Positions 1 through 8,049 of a stretch of DNA of 64,000 nt are shown one piece after another. The notes under the pieces were generated by a model. It saw only the letters and a list, made by a program, of their open reading frames with translations. It searched no databases and was not told the origin of the DNA. Location of the stretch: contig DATCEO010000204.1 of the NCBI GenBank assembly GCA_036510065.1, forward strand, positions 3,834 to 67,833, in the 5' to 3' direction. The stretch's first letter is position 1, and every line of letters begins with the position of its first letter. Origin of the DNA: DASUBV01 sp036510065 (GTDB lineage: Bacteria > Actinomycetota > Actinomycetes > Streptosporangiales > Streptosporangiaceae). The position numbers were made by a program, and so were the translations under genes.

Positions 1-76
1 GGGCAGCATCCAGCTGGTCCTCAACAGATATCTCGCGGGCCCCCCGCTTGCTCGTCGGTCGGACCATGGGCTTCAT
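1..76 (-). CDS. 5' end of an unidentified gene, cut by the window edge
   Basis: Only the first 25 codons are present, reading from an ATG at 76 leftwards off the window (MKPMVRPTSKRGAREISVED and on). An AGAGGTGAG ribosome-binding stretch lies 4-14 bases before the ATG. The ATG overlaps the stop of the small gene upstream (ATGA), which suggests translational coupling. The N-terminus is basic, but no family can be named from so few residues. Confidence 0.5.
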   Translation of the reverse strand, partial: MKPMVRPTSKRGAREISVEDQLDAA

Positions 77-321
77 GATCTCACCTCTCCGAGGCGCCGC
101 GCATCGGCGGCTGATCTATGCGTGCCCATGGCGGCGAGCTGCATCGTGGGAGCCATCACCTGCCCGGCCGCGCGGGCCAGGCGGTGCTCGCACGAGGCCA
201 GCGAGTCCTCGCCCGGCCTGACGCGCCATGTGGGCGGCGCTCGGGCAGCCAAACCCGCGCTGCTGGCCCGAGCGGGACAGTCTGGATCGTGATGCCTCTT
301 CGTCCCGAACACCGCCACCAC
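73..321 (-). CDS. Small hypothetical protein coupled to the truncated gene
   Basis: An 82-residue reading frame starts at a GTG (321) about ten bases after a GGGAG stretch. Its stop overlaps the ATG of the next gene in an ATGA. Third codon positions in the second half (around residues 35-70) are almost all G or C, as expected of a translated frame in this genome. No motif, membrane segment or known family is visible. Coupling and codon bias are the only support, and the start is not certain. Confidence 0.4.
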   Translation of the reverse strand: MVAVFGTKRHHDPDCPARASSAGLAARAPPTWRVRPGEDSLASCEHRLARAAGQVMAPTMQLAAMGTHRSAADARRLGEVRS

Positions 322-639
322 AGGTACAAGCTCCCTGTACGGCGACGTATGCGCAGGTGACGGCGCTGTACGCGCCTACGCTAACCGCATCTGACCGCAT
401 GTAAATCCGTCCGGCCACTCCCGCCGCGCTCCCAAAATCGGACACCGCCCCTACGGCGCGAGACGACGTAGGCTCGCCGGGCCTGCTCCGGGTTGCCCTC
501 GCGTGGACGCCTGGCCGCTGGTCACGGTTCGACAGGCACCGGGAAGAGGTGGCAATGTGCCGGAATGCGGTCGTCGGTCCGCCCGGTGCATCCAGGGCCA
601 TGACCACTCCGGCTCACGGCCCAGTTCGGGATGCCGGCA
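322..639. other. Gene-free interval
   Basis: About 320 bases between the small gene and the VOC gene. Overlapping open frames exist on both strands, but their codon use is irregular and their products are arginine-rich translations typical of chance frames in GC-rich DNA. I see no convincing hairpin or repeat. Confidence 0.4.
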
Positions 640-1026
640 TCAGTTGTCGCTGGCCCCGCCGGGTTCTTCCTCTAGATATACGAGCCCGTTGCCGTCCGGG
701 TCGGCGAAAAAGAACATCGGCGGGGAGCCGTCGAGGTGCACGACCTCGTCGTTGTGCAGCCTCGCGCCCGCCTGGCGAAGCCGCGCGTAGGCGGTCTCGG
801 CGTTGGTCGTGCCCAACCGTACGGCCATCGGGATTTCGCTGTCCGGGGGCAGTAGCACTAGGCCGACGCTCGACCCGGGGGGCACCACTTCCACCAGCCT
901 GGCCCCGGGCCACACCTCGATGTCGGTGCGCAGCTCGCAGCCGAGCACCTCTGTGTAAAACGCCAGTGCCCGGTCCTGATCGGCCACCGGGATCGACACG
1001 CTCTGGACTCTCGTCGTCATAGTCAT
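640..1026 (-). CDS. VOC (glyoxalase/bleomycin-resistance) family protein
   Basis: A 128-residue single-module vicinal-oxygen-chelate protein. It opens with the classic strand-helix element (VSIPVADQDRALAFYTEVLG, residues 10-29) and ends with the second half-module, including FFFADPDGNGLVYLEE near residues 104-119. Small VOC proteins of this size form dimers with a metal or ligand site between subunits. Many are enzymes and others bind antibiotics, and the substrate cannot be read from the sequence. Two in-frame ATGs (1026 and 1020) are possible starts and neither has a strong ribosome-binding site. The gene stands alone. Confidence 0.85.
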   Translation of the reverse strand: MTMTTRVQSVSIPVADQDRALAFYTEVLGCELRTDIEVWPGARLVEVVPPGSSVGLVLLPPDSEIPMAVRLGTTNAETAYARLRQAGARLHNDEVVHLDGSPPMFFFADPDGNGLVYLEEEPGGASDN

Positions 1027-1483
1027 GCTCGGTAAGACCGACGGCCGCCAGGAAAATCATCGCACCGGAAGGCTCCCATCCGTCATGTCCCGATGGCGTT
1101 GCTTTCAGGTGAGCTGCCAGGGGCAGAGCAGGTGGAACTCGATTGTGCGGGTGACTTTGGTGACGCTCGGCTCACCTGGCTTGCGGGCGGGGAAGTCGCC
1201 AATCAGGAGGACGGGGATGCTGAGGGCCGGGCGGCGAGGGCCCGCGGATGAAGCAGCGCCCAGGAGCGCATTGGCCGTCAGAAGGTCATCCGCAGCGGGG
1301 TGCCGGTAAGAAACGTGTCACCAGCCGCAAACGAGAGTTGGCCGTTTGGGCTGACGCTCGGTCGGGTCGTCACGGGCAGCGCGTCCGGGCGCCTCGCCGC
1401 GGTGGCCGGGGTGCTCCGCGGCGTGGGGCGGGGCGTCCCCAGAGGGGCGTCGGGGAGGAGGGTTCGCGGGTACGGTCCTCGAT
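1027..1483. other. Gene-free interval upstream of the serine hydrolase remnant
   Basis: About 450 bases with only poorly biased open frames. A purine-rich GGGGAGGAGGG run at about 1452-1462 lies some 20 bases before the ATG of the decayed hydrolase, too far for a normal ribosome-binding site. Confidence 0.35.
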
Positions 1484-2835
1484 ATGACGCTTCTTCCGGA
1501 TCTTCAGGGATAGATCGATCGGGCCGCTGGGCGGCATGGGGTGCCGGGGGCTGCGGTGGCCGTCGGGATGGGGGATCAGCTGGCTGAGGCGGCCACCGGG
1601 GTGATCAATCTGGACACCGGGGTGAAGGCTACCGCCGACAGCCTGTTCCAGATCGGGTCGGTTACCAAAGTCTGGACGACCGCCCTGGTGATGCAGCTTG
1701 TCGGGGAAGGGCTGGTCGATCTCGATGAGCCGGTCCGAAAGTATCTTCCCGAGTTCGGGGTGCTGGACGCCGCCGCCTCGGAGAGCATCACCGTGCGGCA
1801 GCTGCTGTCGCACACCGGTGGGTTCGACGGGGATCTGTTCGAGGACACCGGACGCGGGGACGACGCGGTGGCCAAGCTTGTTGCGTTCATGCGTAGCAAC
1901 GCCCGGCAGGTCAGCGTGCCGGGGGAGCTGTTCTCGTACTGCAATGCCGGCTATTGCGCGCTCGGTGCCCTCGTCGCCAAGCTGCGCGGGCGCACGTGGG
2001 AGGCCGCCATGCGGGAGCTGCTGATCGAGCCTCTCGGGGCGCGGCACATGGCGCTCTACGCTGAGGAAGCAATCATGTTCCGGGCCGCGGTCGGGCACGT
2101 CGGCGAGCCGCTGCGGGTGTCGCCCCGGCGGCTGCTGCCGCAGTCGGACGCGCCGGCTGGGTCCACGCTGAGCGCCGCGCCGCGCGACCTCGTGCGGTTC
2201 GGGCGGATGCTGCTGGCCGACGGCGTGGCGGCCGCCGGGACGCGGGTGCTGCCCGCGGGAACCTTCGCCGAGATGTGCCGGCCGCAGGTCACGCTGCCGC
2301 GGCTGGGGGAGCGATACACGGCCGCCTGGGGCCTCGGGCTGATGCTCTTCGACTGGGACGGCAAGCCCGTGGTTGGCCACGACGGCAGCACCCCGGGCCA
2401 GACCACGACCTGGTGCATCGTGCCCGACCGGGGCCTGGTGCTCGCCATCCACGCGAACGGCGGCCACGCCTCGGCCTTCATCGACGAGGTGCTGGCGGAG
2501 ATCCTCTCGTCCGCGGCCGGGATCCGCCTGCCGTCGCGGGTGCTGCCGCCGGACACCCCGGTGCCGTTCCGGCCGGAGACCTACGCCGGGAGCTACTCCG
2601 CACCGTCGGTCACCTACGAGGTGAAGGCCGACGCCGACGGGCTGGAGATCACCGACATCCCGCACGGCTCGCGGCGCAGTTCGGGGAGGGTGGCACGACC
2701 GCCCGCTACGTCCACGCCGGCGACAACCGCTTCGTCGGCGTCGAGCCGGACGAGGGGCTGCACCCACTGATCGCCTTCCTCCAGGACGGGCGCTTCCTCT
2801 ACAACGAGCGCGCCGTGCCACGTGTCACGGACTAG
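1484..2835 (+). pseudogene. Serine hydrolase of the beta-lactamase/class C family, with amber codon and frameshift
   Basis: The frame from ATG 1484 reads MTLLPDLQG, then TAG (1511-1513), then IDRAAGRHGVPGAAVAVG. The family's N-terminus is therefore continuous across an in-frame stop. The SxxK catalytic motif (IGSVTK, in the 1650s) and the YCN motif (FSYCNAGY, about 1930-1955) are intact. Near 2655-2675 the homologous frame shifts by one base: the first frame runs into an arginine/serine-rich tail ending at 2770, while the C-terminal continuation (LAAQFGEGGTTARYV to VPRVTD) sits in the next frame and ends at 2835. A GTG at 1541 could restart translation but has no ribosome-binding site. Two independent lesions argue for a pseudogene, although assembly errors remain possible. 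Confidence 0.75.
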
Positions 2836-3007
2836 GGGTCGAGGCGGCGCCGGCCGGGCTGGCACCTAACGCGCGGGGCACGACCATGAGCTGGCGGATC
2901 TCGGTGCTGACGGGTTCACCGGACGGGCCGGGCTGGATCGCTCAACCTTCGCGGCCCTTGACGCGGCCGAAGCCCCGGAGCCGCGCGAGCAGGTCGCGCG
3001 GGCCGCG

Positions 3008-4447
3008 ATGCGGGAGCGCCTGGCACTGACTGTGGAGTGCTACGACGCCGGGGACACCACTAGCGAACTCAACACCATCACCAGCTGGGTGCAGATGGTG
3101 CGCGAGGTCTTCGACCTGATGCCCACGGAGGGCGAGGAGGCCGCCGCCAACATCGCCAAGCGGATGGCCGCGGTGCCGCGGGCTTACCGCCACTTGTCCG
3201 CGACCTTGCTCGACGCGGCCAGGAATGGCCGCTCCGCGGCCAGGCTGCAGGTCGAGGAGGTCGCCGGGCAGTGCGCGGCTTGGGCCAAGCCGGGGGATTC
3301 CTTCTATTCAGGACTGGTCGGGCGGCTGACCGGAGTCCCGGACTCGCTGCGGGGGGAGCTGGGCGTGGCCGCGCGCGCGGCTACGGCCGCTACGGCCGAG
3401 CTTGGCGCCTTCCTCGACCGCGAGCTGATGCCGCTGGCCAGGGAGAAGGATGCCTGCGGGCCTGAGGTCTACGCCCGTGCCTCGCGGTACTTCCTCGGCG
3501 CCGCCGTGGATCTGCGGGAGGCCTACGCCTGGAGCTGGGAGGAGATCGCCCGGCTGCGGGCCGAGATGGCGCGGGTCAGTAACCTGGTCCGGCCCGGGGC
3601 CACCGTGGAGGAGGCCGTGGCGATCCTGGACGAAGACCCGGCCCGGCGCGTCGAAGGGCGCGAGAACTTCCGTGCCTGGATGCAGGAACTGGCCGAGCGC
3701 ACCATTTCGGAGCTGCACGGGATGCACTTCGACATCCCGCAGCCCGCGCACCGGATCGAGGCCGTGATCGCACCCACCAACGACGGAGGGATCTACTACA
3801 CCGGGCCCTCCGATGACTGGTCCCGGCCCGGGCGGATGTGGTGGTCGGTGCCGGACGGCGTTGAGACTTTCTCCACCTGGAAGGAAGTCACGGTCGTCTA
3901 CCACGAGGGCGTTCCCGGCCATCACCTGCAGATATCGCACGCCATGGCGGACAGGGACAGCCTGAACCGCTGGCAGCGCATGTCCTGGGTATCCGGTCAC
4001 GGCGAGGGCTGGGCACTCTACGCGGAGCGGCTCATGGGAGAGCTCGGATACCTGGACGACCCGGGGGCATATCTCGGGATGCTCGACAGTCAGCAACTGC
4101 TCGCCGCCCAAGTGGCCCTGGACATCGGGGTGCACCTGGAACTGGATGTTCCAAGGGGCACCGGCTGGCGCGAGGGCGAGCGCTGGAATGCCGAGATCGC
4201 CTGGGAGTTCCTGCGCGCCCACTCCAGCTGGGATGAACGGCAACTGCGCTCCGAGCTACGTCGCTGCCTCGGCTTGCCGGGTCAGGCCCCTTCATACAAG
4301 CTTGGTGAACGGATCTGGCTACAGGCCAGGGAGGATGCCATGGCACGGGCCGGAGGAGCCTTCAGCCGCAAGGACTTTCACGCCAAGGCACTCAGCCTGG
4401 GCGCTATGGGTCTTGACCCGTTGCGCGAGGCGCTTGCCCGCGTCTGA
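3008..4447 (+). CDS. DUF885 metallopeptidase-like protein lacking its N-terminus
   Basis: The product (479 residues from ATG 3008) carries the DUF885 hallmark YHEGVPGHHLQ at about residues 298-308, a zinc-peptidase-like HExxxGHH, and GEGWALYAERLM about 30 residues later. The homologous frame is open upstream back to a TAA at 2867-2869 and reads AGHDHELADLGADGF, typical family sequence. It contains no ATG, GTG or TTG before 3008. Family members are usually 550 residues or longer, so roughly the first 40 residues and the original start are gone. The gene begins just 34 bases after the decayed hydrolase, so a deletion probably joined the two. It may be a pseudogene or be translated from 3008. 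Confidence 0.7.
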   Translation: MRERLALTVECYDAGDTTSELNTITSWVQMVREVFDLMPTEGEEAAANIAKRMAAVPRAYRHLSATLLDAARNGRSAARLQVEEVAGQCAAWAKPGDSFYSGLVGRLTGVPDSLRGELGVAARAATAATAELGAFLDRELMPLAREKDACGPEVYARASRYFLGAAVDLREAYAWSWEEIARLRAEMARVSNLVRPGATVEEAVAILDEDPARRVEGRENFRAWMQELAERTISELHGMHFDIPQPAHRIEAVIAPTNDGGIYYTGPSDDWSRPGRMWWSVPDGVETFSTWKEVTVVYHEGVPGHHLQISHAMADRDSLNRWQRMSWVSGHGEGWALYAERLMGELGYLDDPGAYLGMLDSQQLLAAQVALDIGVHLELDVPRGTGWREGERWNAEIAWEFLRAHSSWDERQLRSELRRCLGLPGQAPSYKLGERIWLQAREDAMARAGGAFSRKDFHAKALSLGAMGLDPLREALARV

Positions 4448-4555
4448 GGACGCTCAGCAAAGCACTGACGGGCCGGGACGGCACGACGTCAGCCTTCCAG
4501 ATCGGCATTGGCTGAGGGGTCCGCTGGCGCTGTCCCGACTGCGGCGGGCCTGGTG

Positions 4556-4738
4556 TCAGTGCTGGCCGAAGAGGTCCTCCCCGTCGGTGCCGCCGAGGAG
4601 GGAGGTGAAGCGGTCCAGGTCGGTGCGGAGCGCGTGCAGGCCGTAGGCGGAGTGGCCGATGTAGGCCAGGAACGATGGGGCGAGCGTGGCGGGGTCGGCA
4701 GCGAGCCATCGGCCGATGAGCTGCAGGGCGAATAGCTG
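4556..4738 (-). pseudogene. Orphan 3' gene fragment of unknown family
   Basis: Reading leftwards from 4738 there are 60 sense codons with strongly G/C third positions, ending at TGA 4556-4558. The product contains RWLAADPATLAPSFLAYIGH and ends LLGGTDGEDLFGQH. It has no start codon. The frame begins directly after the stop codon of the FAD oxidoreductase (4739-4741) and happens to be in phase with it. Codon bias and the natural-looking ending suggest the tail of a once-complete gene whose 5' part was lost. I do not recognise the family. Confidence 0.4.
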
Positions 4739-6232
4739 TCAGCGTGACGCGGGCGGGACGCTCTGCTCGTACTGGAAGATGTTGTGCGGGTCGTACTTCG
4801 CCTTGATCTTGCGCAGCCGGTCGAGGTTGGATCCCCAGTAGGCGGTCTCCCAGTCCGCCATGCCGACGTTCGGCACGTTGACATAGGCGCCGTTCACGTA
4901 CGGCCGCAGCGCCTGGCTGAACTCGGCGATCCAGGCCTGGGCCTTGGGGGTGATCGCGTCGCCGCTGCGTGGCTTTCCGCGAGTACCCCAGCCCGCGCCG
5001 GGCTCGGAATAGAACAGTGCGTGGCGATGCGGGAACGCCGTGCCGCCGCGAGGGGTCCTCTTAACGGCCCCGCCGAACGCCTGGGTGAAGAAGTTGCTGT
5101 CATCCGTGGGGGCTTCTCGCATGAATGAGGCGATCAGGCTGACCGCCCTGGCCGGGAATGGCTCGGTAGTGAACTGGGAGAAGAACTTCCAGTTCGCGGG
5201 TTCGTCCTTGGTCGGGATCTGGAATCCCGCGTATACGTCGCCCCAGTTGCCGGTCTGAACCTTGATGTCGGGCTTACCAACCGACAGGATCGGGGCGAGC
5301 AGCTGCCTGGCTCGTGCCGTCGACCCGTCCGCGAGGACCGCGAACAGCAGGGTCTGGTTTCTGTGGATCTCGAGCTGGGTGCCGAGACGGTTGTCGGCGA
5401 CGGGTGCCGTGCGCTGCCAGGTGTCGAAGATCCCGTGCAGGTTCTTGACGCCGTCCCAGGTCGCCTGGAGGTACGCGACACTGCTGAGCGGAGTCGCCTT
5501 GTAGGTGAGTGAGGTGACGATCCCGAAGTTGCCGTTCCCCGCTCCGCGGAGCGCCCACAGCAGGTCCGGGTGGTTCGTCAGGTCTGCACTGATCACCTTG
5601 GCGCCCTTGGCACCCGACGGGACGACGATCTCAGCCGCTATCAGGCTGTCGCAGGCCATGCCGAGGTAGCGGGTGAGGAAGCCGAAGCCGCCGCCGAGCG
5701 TGGCGCCGGACAGGCCTACGGTGCCCTCCGTCCCGGTGGTCACCGCGAGGTCTTTCTTCGCGAGCGTGGTTACCGCTTCCAGCTGGCTGAGCCCGGCACC
5801 GACTGTCGCGGTGCACGAGGCGGTGTCGATGCGGACCGACTTGAGCTCGCTGACGTCGATCACGATGCCGTTGTCCACGTTCGACCAGCCCTCAAGGCTG
5901 TGGCGGCCGCTCCGCACCCGCAGCGCGACGTCGTTCTGCCGCGCCCACGCCAGGGCGTTGACCACGTCCCGGGTCTCCTGCGCGAAGACGATGACCAGCG
6001 GATAGCGCGCGAAGAGCTCGTCCCAGCCCAGGCTCGCACTCGCATACCCAGGGCTGTTAGGCCGGACGATGCGGCCGGTGAGCCTCGCCGTCTTGCCTGC
6101 CGCGCCTTCAGCTCCGCTGGCCGCTGCGCTCGCTCCAGGGGCTTCCGCGGCTGCGACGCCCGGGAGAACGACCGCGCCGACGCCAGCGGCCGCCGTTACC
6201 TTGAGCAATCCGCGACGAGAAAAATCGGGCAT
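4739..6232 (-). CDS. Tat-exported FAD-linked oxidoreductase (berberine-bridge type)
   Basis: A 497-residue protein. It opens with a twin-arginine signal (SRRGLLK, residues 5-11, then a hydrophobic alanine-rich stretch to about 30), so it is probably exported folded with its cofactor. An FAD-binding PCMH domain follows. RSGRHS carries the histidine that bonds FAD in this family, and GATLGGGFGFLTRYLG is the second flavin loop. The berberine-bridge C-terminal motif ends in KYDPHNIFQYEQSVPP. The second flavin-linking cysteine of bicovalent members is absent (TEGTVG instead of the usual G-x-C-x-x-V-G), so a single covalent bond is expected. Such enzymes oxidise sugars, alkaloids or polyketides; the substrate is unknown. 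The ATG is preceded by GAGAGG. Confidence 0.88.
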   Translation of the reverse strand: MPDFSRRGLLKVTAAAGVGAVVLPGVAAAEAPGASAAASGAEGAAGKTARLTGRIVRPNSPGYASASLGWDELFARYPLVIVFAQETRDVVNALAWARQNDVALRVRSGRHSLEGWSNVDNGIVIDVSELKSVRIDTASCTATVGAGLSQLEAVTTLAKKDLAVTTGTEGTVGLSGATLGGGFGFLTRYLGMACDSLIAAEIVVPSGAKGAKVISADLTNHPDLLWALRGAGNGNFGIVTSLTYKATPLSSVAYLQATWDGVKNLHGIFDTWQRTAPVADNRLGTQLEIHRNQTLLFAVLADGSTARARQLLAPILSVGKPDIKVQTGNWGDVYAGFQIPTKDEPANWKFFSQFTTEPFPARAVSLIASFMREAPTDDSNFFTQAFGGAVKRTPRGGTAFPHRHALFYSEPGAGWGTRGKPRSGDAITPKAQAWIAEFSQALRPYVNGAYVNVPNVGMADWETAYWGSNLDRLRKIKAKYDPHNIFQYEQSVPPASR

Positions 6233-6248
6233 TATCCGTATCCTCTCG

Positions 6249-6312
6249 ACCGGGTTGTGCCCGGTAGTTGGCTAAGGCTTGAGGCGCGCGAAACTCTTTG
6301 TTGACCGTTTCG
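6249..6312. promoter_or_regulatory. Leader hairpin and inverted repeat upstream of the FAD oxidoreductase
   Basis: ACCGGG (6249-6254) and CCCGGT (6260-6265) form a 6-bp stem with a 5-base loop, just upstream of the ribosome-binding site of the leftward gene. Further out, CGAAAC (6289-6294) and GTTTCG (6307-6312) form a perfect inverted repeat with a 12-base spacer, the geometry of a repressor operator. The interval is also poorer in G+C than its surroundings, as promoters here tend to be. The function is inferred. Confidence 0.3.
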
Positions 6313-6894
6313 GGCGGCGTCAGAGTAACAGGGCGACCGTGGTGATGTTTGCCTGACGCGCTAACGGAGGACGCGCAGGACTTGTTATGTCGGAAGTGCG
6401 TTATAAAATCCGCCTCTCCGAAGCCTGATGGATTCGCGCCATCGAAGGGCATGAGCCGCTTCTTCCTGAATTTTGCTAAAGAGCATCACCCAGGACGAGG
6501 CGCGCAATTGACCACCCGCCATGACCGGTCCGCCCGGTCGGCCTCGGACGCGGCGGCGTTACGCTCCGAAGCTGCAAGATGAATTGTCGGATCAGTGGTG
6601 TTGGCGATGGGACGTGCCGGGCGGGCCTCGAAGAGGCAGAGCCCGGCGCGGGGAGCGCCGCAATGCCCGCGCTGATCAGCGTGGGCACGATCTCCAGCTT
6701 CGCTGGCCCGAGCCGGGCCAGCATCGCCGTCAGGCCATGGACCCCTGGCTGGCCTCCCGGCCAGCCTCGAAGGGGTTGCGGGTGATCGGCATCGTGATGA
6801 CCCGCGGGTCCCGCTGGCCGCTCGCGCCGACCGGGTCGCGGCCAGAGCACGGCCGCGATCGCTAGGGCTTCAGTTCCCGATCACTCGCCCCGGT
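6313..6894. other. Gene-free interval
   Basis: This stretch has mixed base composition. The part before about 6500 is unusually AT-rich for the window (for example TTGTTATG and GTTATAAAAT near 6381-6409). The part after 6550 is GC-rich but has no frame with convincing codon bias. A leftward frame around 6476-6850 could be a decayed gene but shows no recognisable domain. Confidence 0.35.
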
Positions 6895-7023
6895 CTACCG
6901 GGCCGATGCCTGGTTCTGATCGATGGCTGCCTGCCCCGCGTCCGCGACATTGCCGCCCGGGCAGTTCGGCTTGCGCCAGGTCACCGTCACCGAGCGATCA
7001 CGCAGCCGATCGATAAGAGTCAT
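6895..7023 (-). CDS. Possible 42-residue protein
   Basis: ATG 7023 to TAG 6895 encodes MTLIDRLRDRSVTVTWRKPN followed by a short glycine- and alanine-containing tail. The TWRK...GGN pattern is faintly like the actinobacterial DUF397 family, but the protein is too short to be a full member and lacks its usual second half. There is no strong ribosome-binding site. It could be a remnant or a chance frame. Confidence 0.2.
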   Translation of the reverse strand: MTLIDRLRDRSVTVTWRKPNCPGGNVADAGQAAIDQNQASAR

Positions 7024-7077
7024 GACTGGCCCATCGTGCCAGTTCCCGGCCGATCCGGCGTCGCCGCGCCGGCCGGC

Positions 7078-8049
7078 TCAGCGGCTGAAGTCGACCGCCG
7101 TGGTGTTCGCCCCGCTCACGATCACCGCGACGTGCTCGCCGTGCGCCGGAGAATAGCGGCCGGACAGCACGGCCGCCAGCGCCGCGGCGCCGCCCGGCTC
7201 CGCGACCACCCGCAGCCGTTCCCAGAGCAGCTGCTGGGCGGCCAGGATGGACTCGTCGCTGACCAGCACGACCGCCTGCACCCGGCGCGACGCCATCGCA
7301 TAGGTCAGCTCGCCCACCTGGCGCGGGGCGAGCGAGTCGATCGCGACGCTCCCCGTCGGCGCGTCGACCGGGCTGCCGGCCGCCAGGGCCAGGGTCATGG
7401 TGGGCGCGTCCTCGGGCTCGGCTCCGATGATCCGCAGCCGCCCGGCACTGGCCGCGGCCGTGCCGGCCAGCAGGCCGCCGCCGCCGACCGCGGCCAGGAT
7501 CGTCCCTGCCTGCGGCGCCTGCTCCATCAGCTCCAGGGCGGTGGTGCCGGCGCCCAGCGCGGTCTCAGCCTGGTCGTAGGCGTGGATCGGCAGGGCGCCG
7601 CTGGCGGCCGCCCACGCCTGGCTGACCGCGAAGGCGTCGGAGTAGGTGGCGCCCTCGACCACCAGGTCCGCGCCGTAGCTCCGGATCCGGCTGACCTTGG
7701 CCGGCGACGACACCTCCGGCACGAAGATCCGCGCCGGCACCCCGAGCACCCCGGCGGCGTAGGCGACCGCGGCGCCGTGGTTGCCGCCCGACGCGGCCAC
7801 GACTCCGGCGGGCGGGATATCGCGCAGCAGCAGGTTGGCGAAGGCCCCGCGCACCTTGAACGAGCCGGAGTGCTGCAGCTGCTCCAGCTTCAGCGTCAGC
7901 GGGCCCGCGGCCAGGCCGAAGTCGGCCCGGTCCACGGTGACGACCGGCGTCCGGCGCACGTACCGGCGGATGCGAGCGGCAACCATCTCGACGGCATCGC
8001 GGGACAGCTGCGCGGTGGCGGTCAGATTTCGTCCAGGATCTGCTGGCAC
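7078..8049 (-). CDS. Threonine dehydratase-like PLP enzyme
   Basis: A 323-residue fold-type II PLP enzyme. The cofactor lysine is K65 in HSGSFKVRGA. ASGGNHGAAVAYAA is the substrate/phosphate-side loop and VGGGGLLAG is the glycine-rich PLP phosphate loop. There is no C-terminal ACT domain, so this is the short catabolic or racemase-like type (threonine/serine deaminase or a relative), unlikely to be feedback-inhibited by isoleucine. The GTG at 8049 lies inside the SHOCT-protein gene upstream (28-base overlap) and follows GAGGTGCA. ATG 7986 is an alternative start but would delete residues before the first helix. The overlap implies co-transcription. Confidence 0.82.
   Translation of the reverse strand: MPADPGRNLTATAQLSRDAVEMVAARIRRYVRRTPVVTVDRADFGLAAGPLTLKLEQLQHSGSFKVRGAFANLLLRDIPPAGVVAASGGNHGAAVAYAAGVLGVPARIFVPEVSSPAKVSRIRSYGADLVVEGATYSDAFAVSQAWAAASGALPIHAYDQAETALGAGTTALELMEQAPQAGTILAAVGGGGLLAGTAAASAGRLRIIGAEPEDAPTMTLALAAGSPVDAPTGSVAIDSLAPRQVGELTYAMASRRVQAVVLVSDESILAAQQLLWERLRVVAEPGGAAALAAVLSGRYSPAHGEHVAVIVSGANTTAVDFSR

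Noticed and set aside
4556..6232. Stop-codon readthrough joining the FAD oxidoreductase to the 3' fragment
   Set aside because: The oxidoreductase ends at the family's normal C-terminus; being in phase has a one-in-three chance, and no readthrough signal is visible.
6476..6850. Minus-strand frame in the long gap before the dehydratase-like gene
   Set aside because: Irregular codon bias, no motif and no ribosome-binding site; at best a decayed gene.
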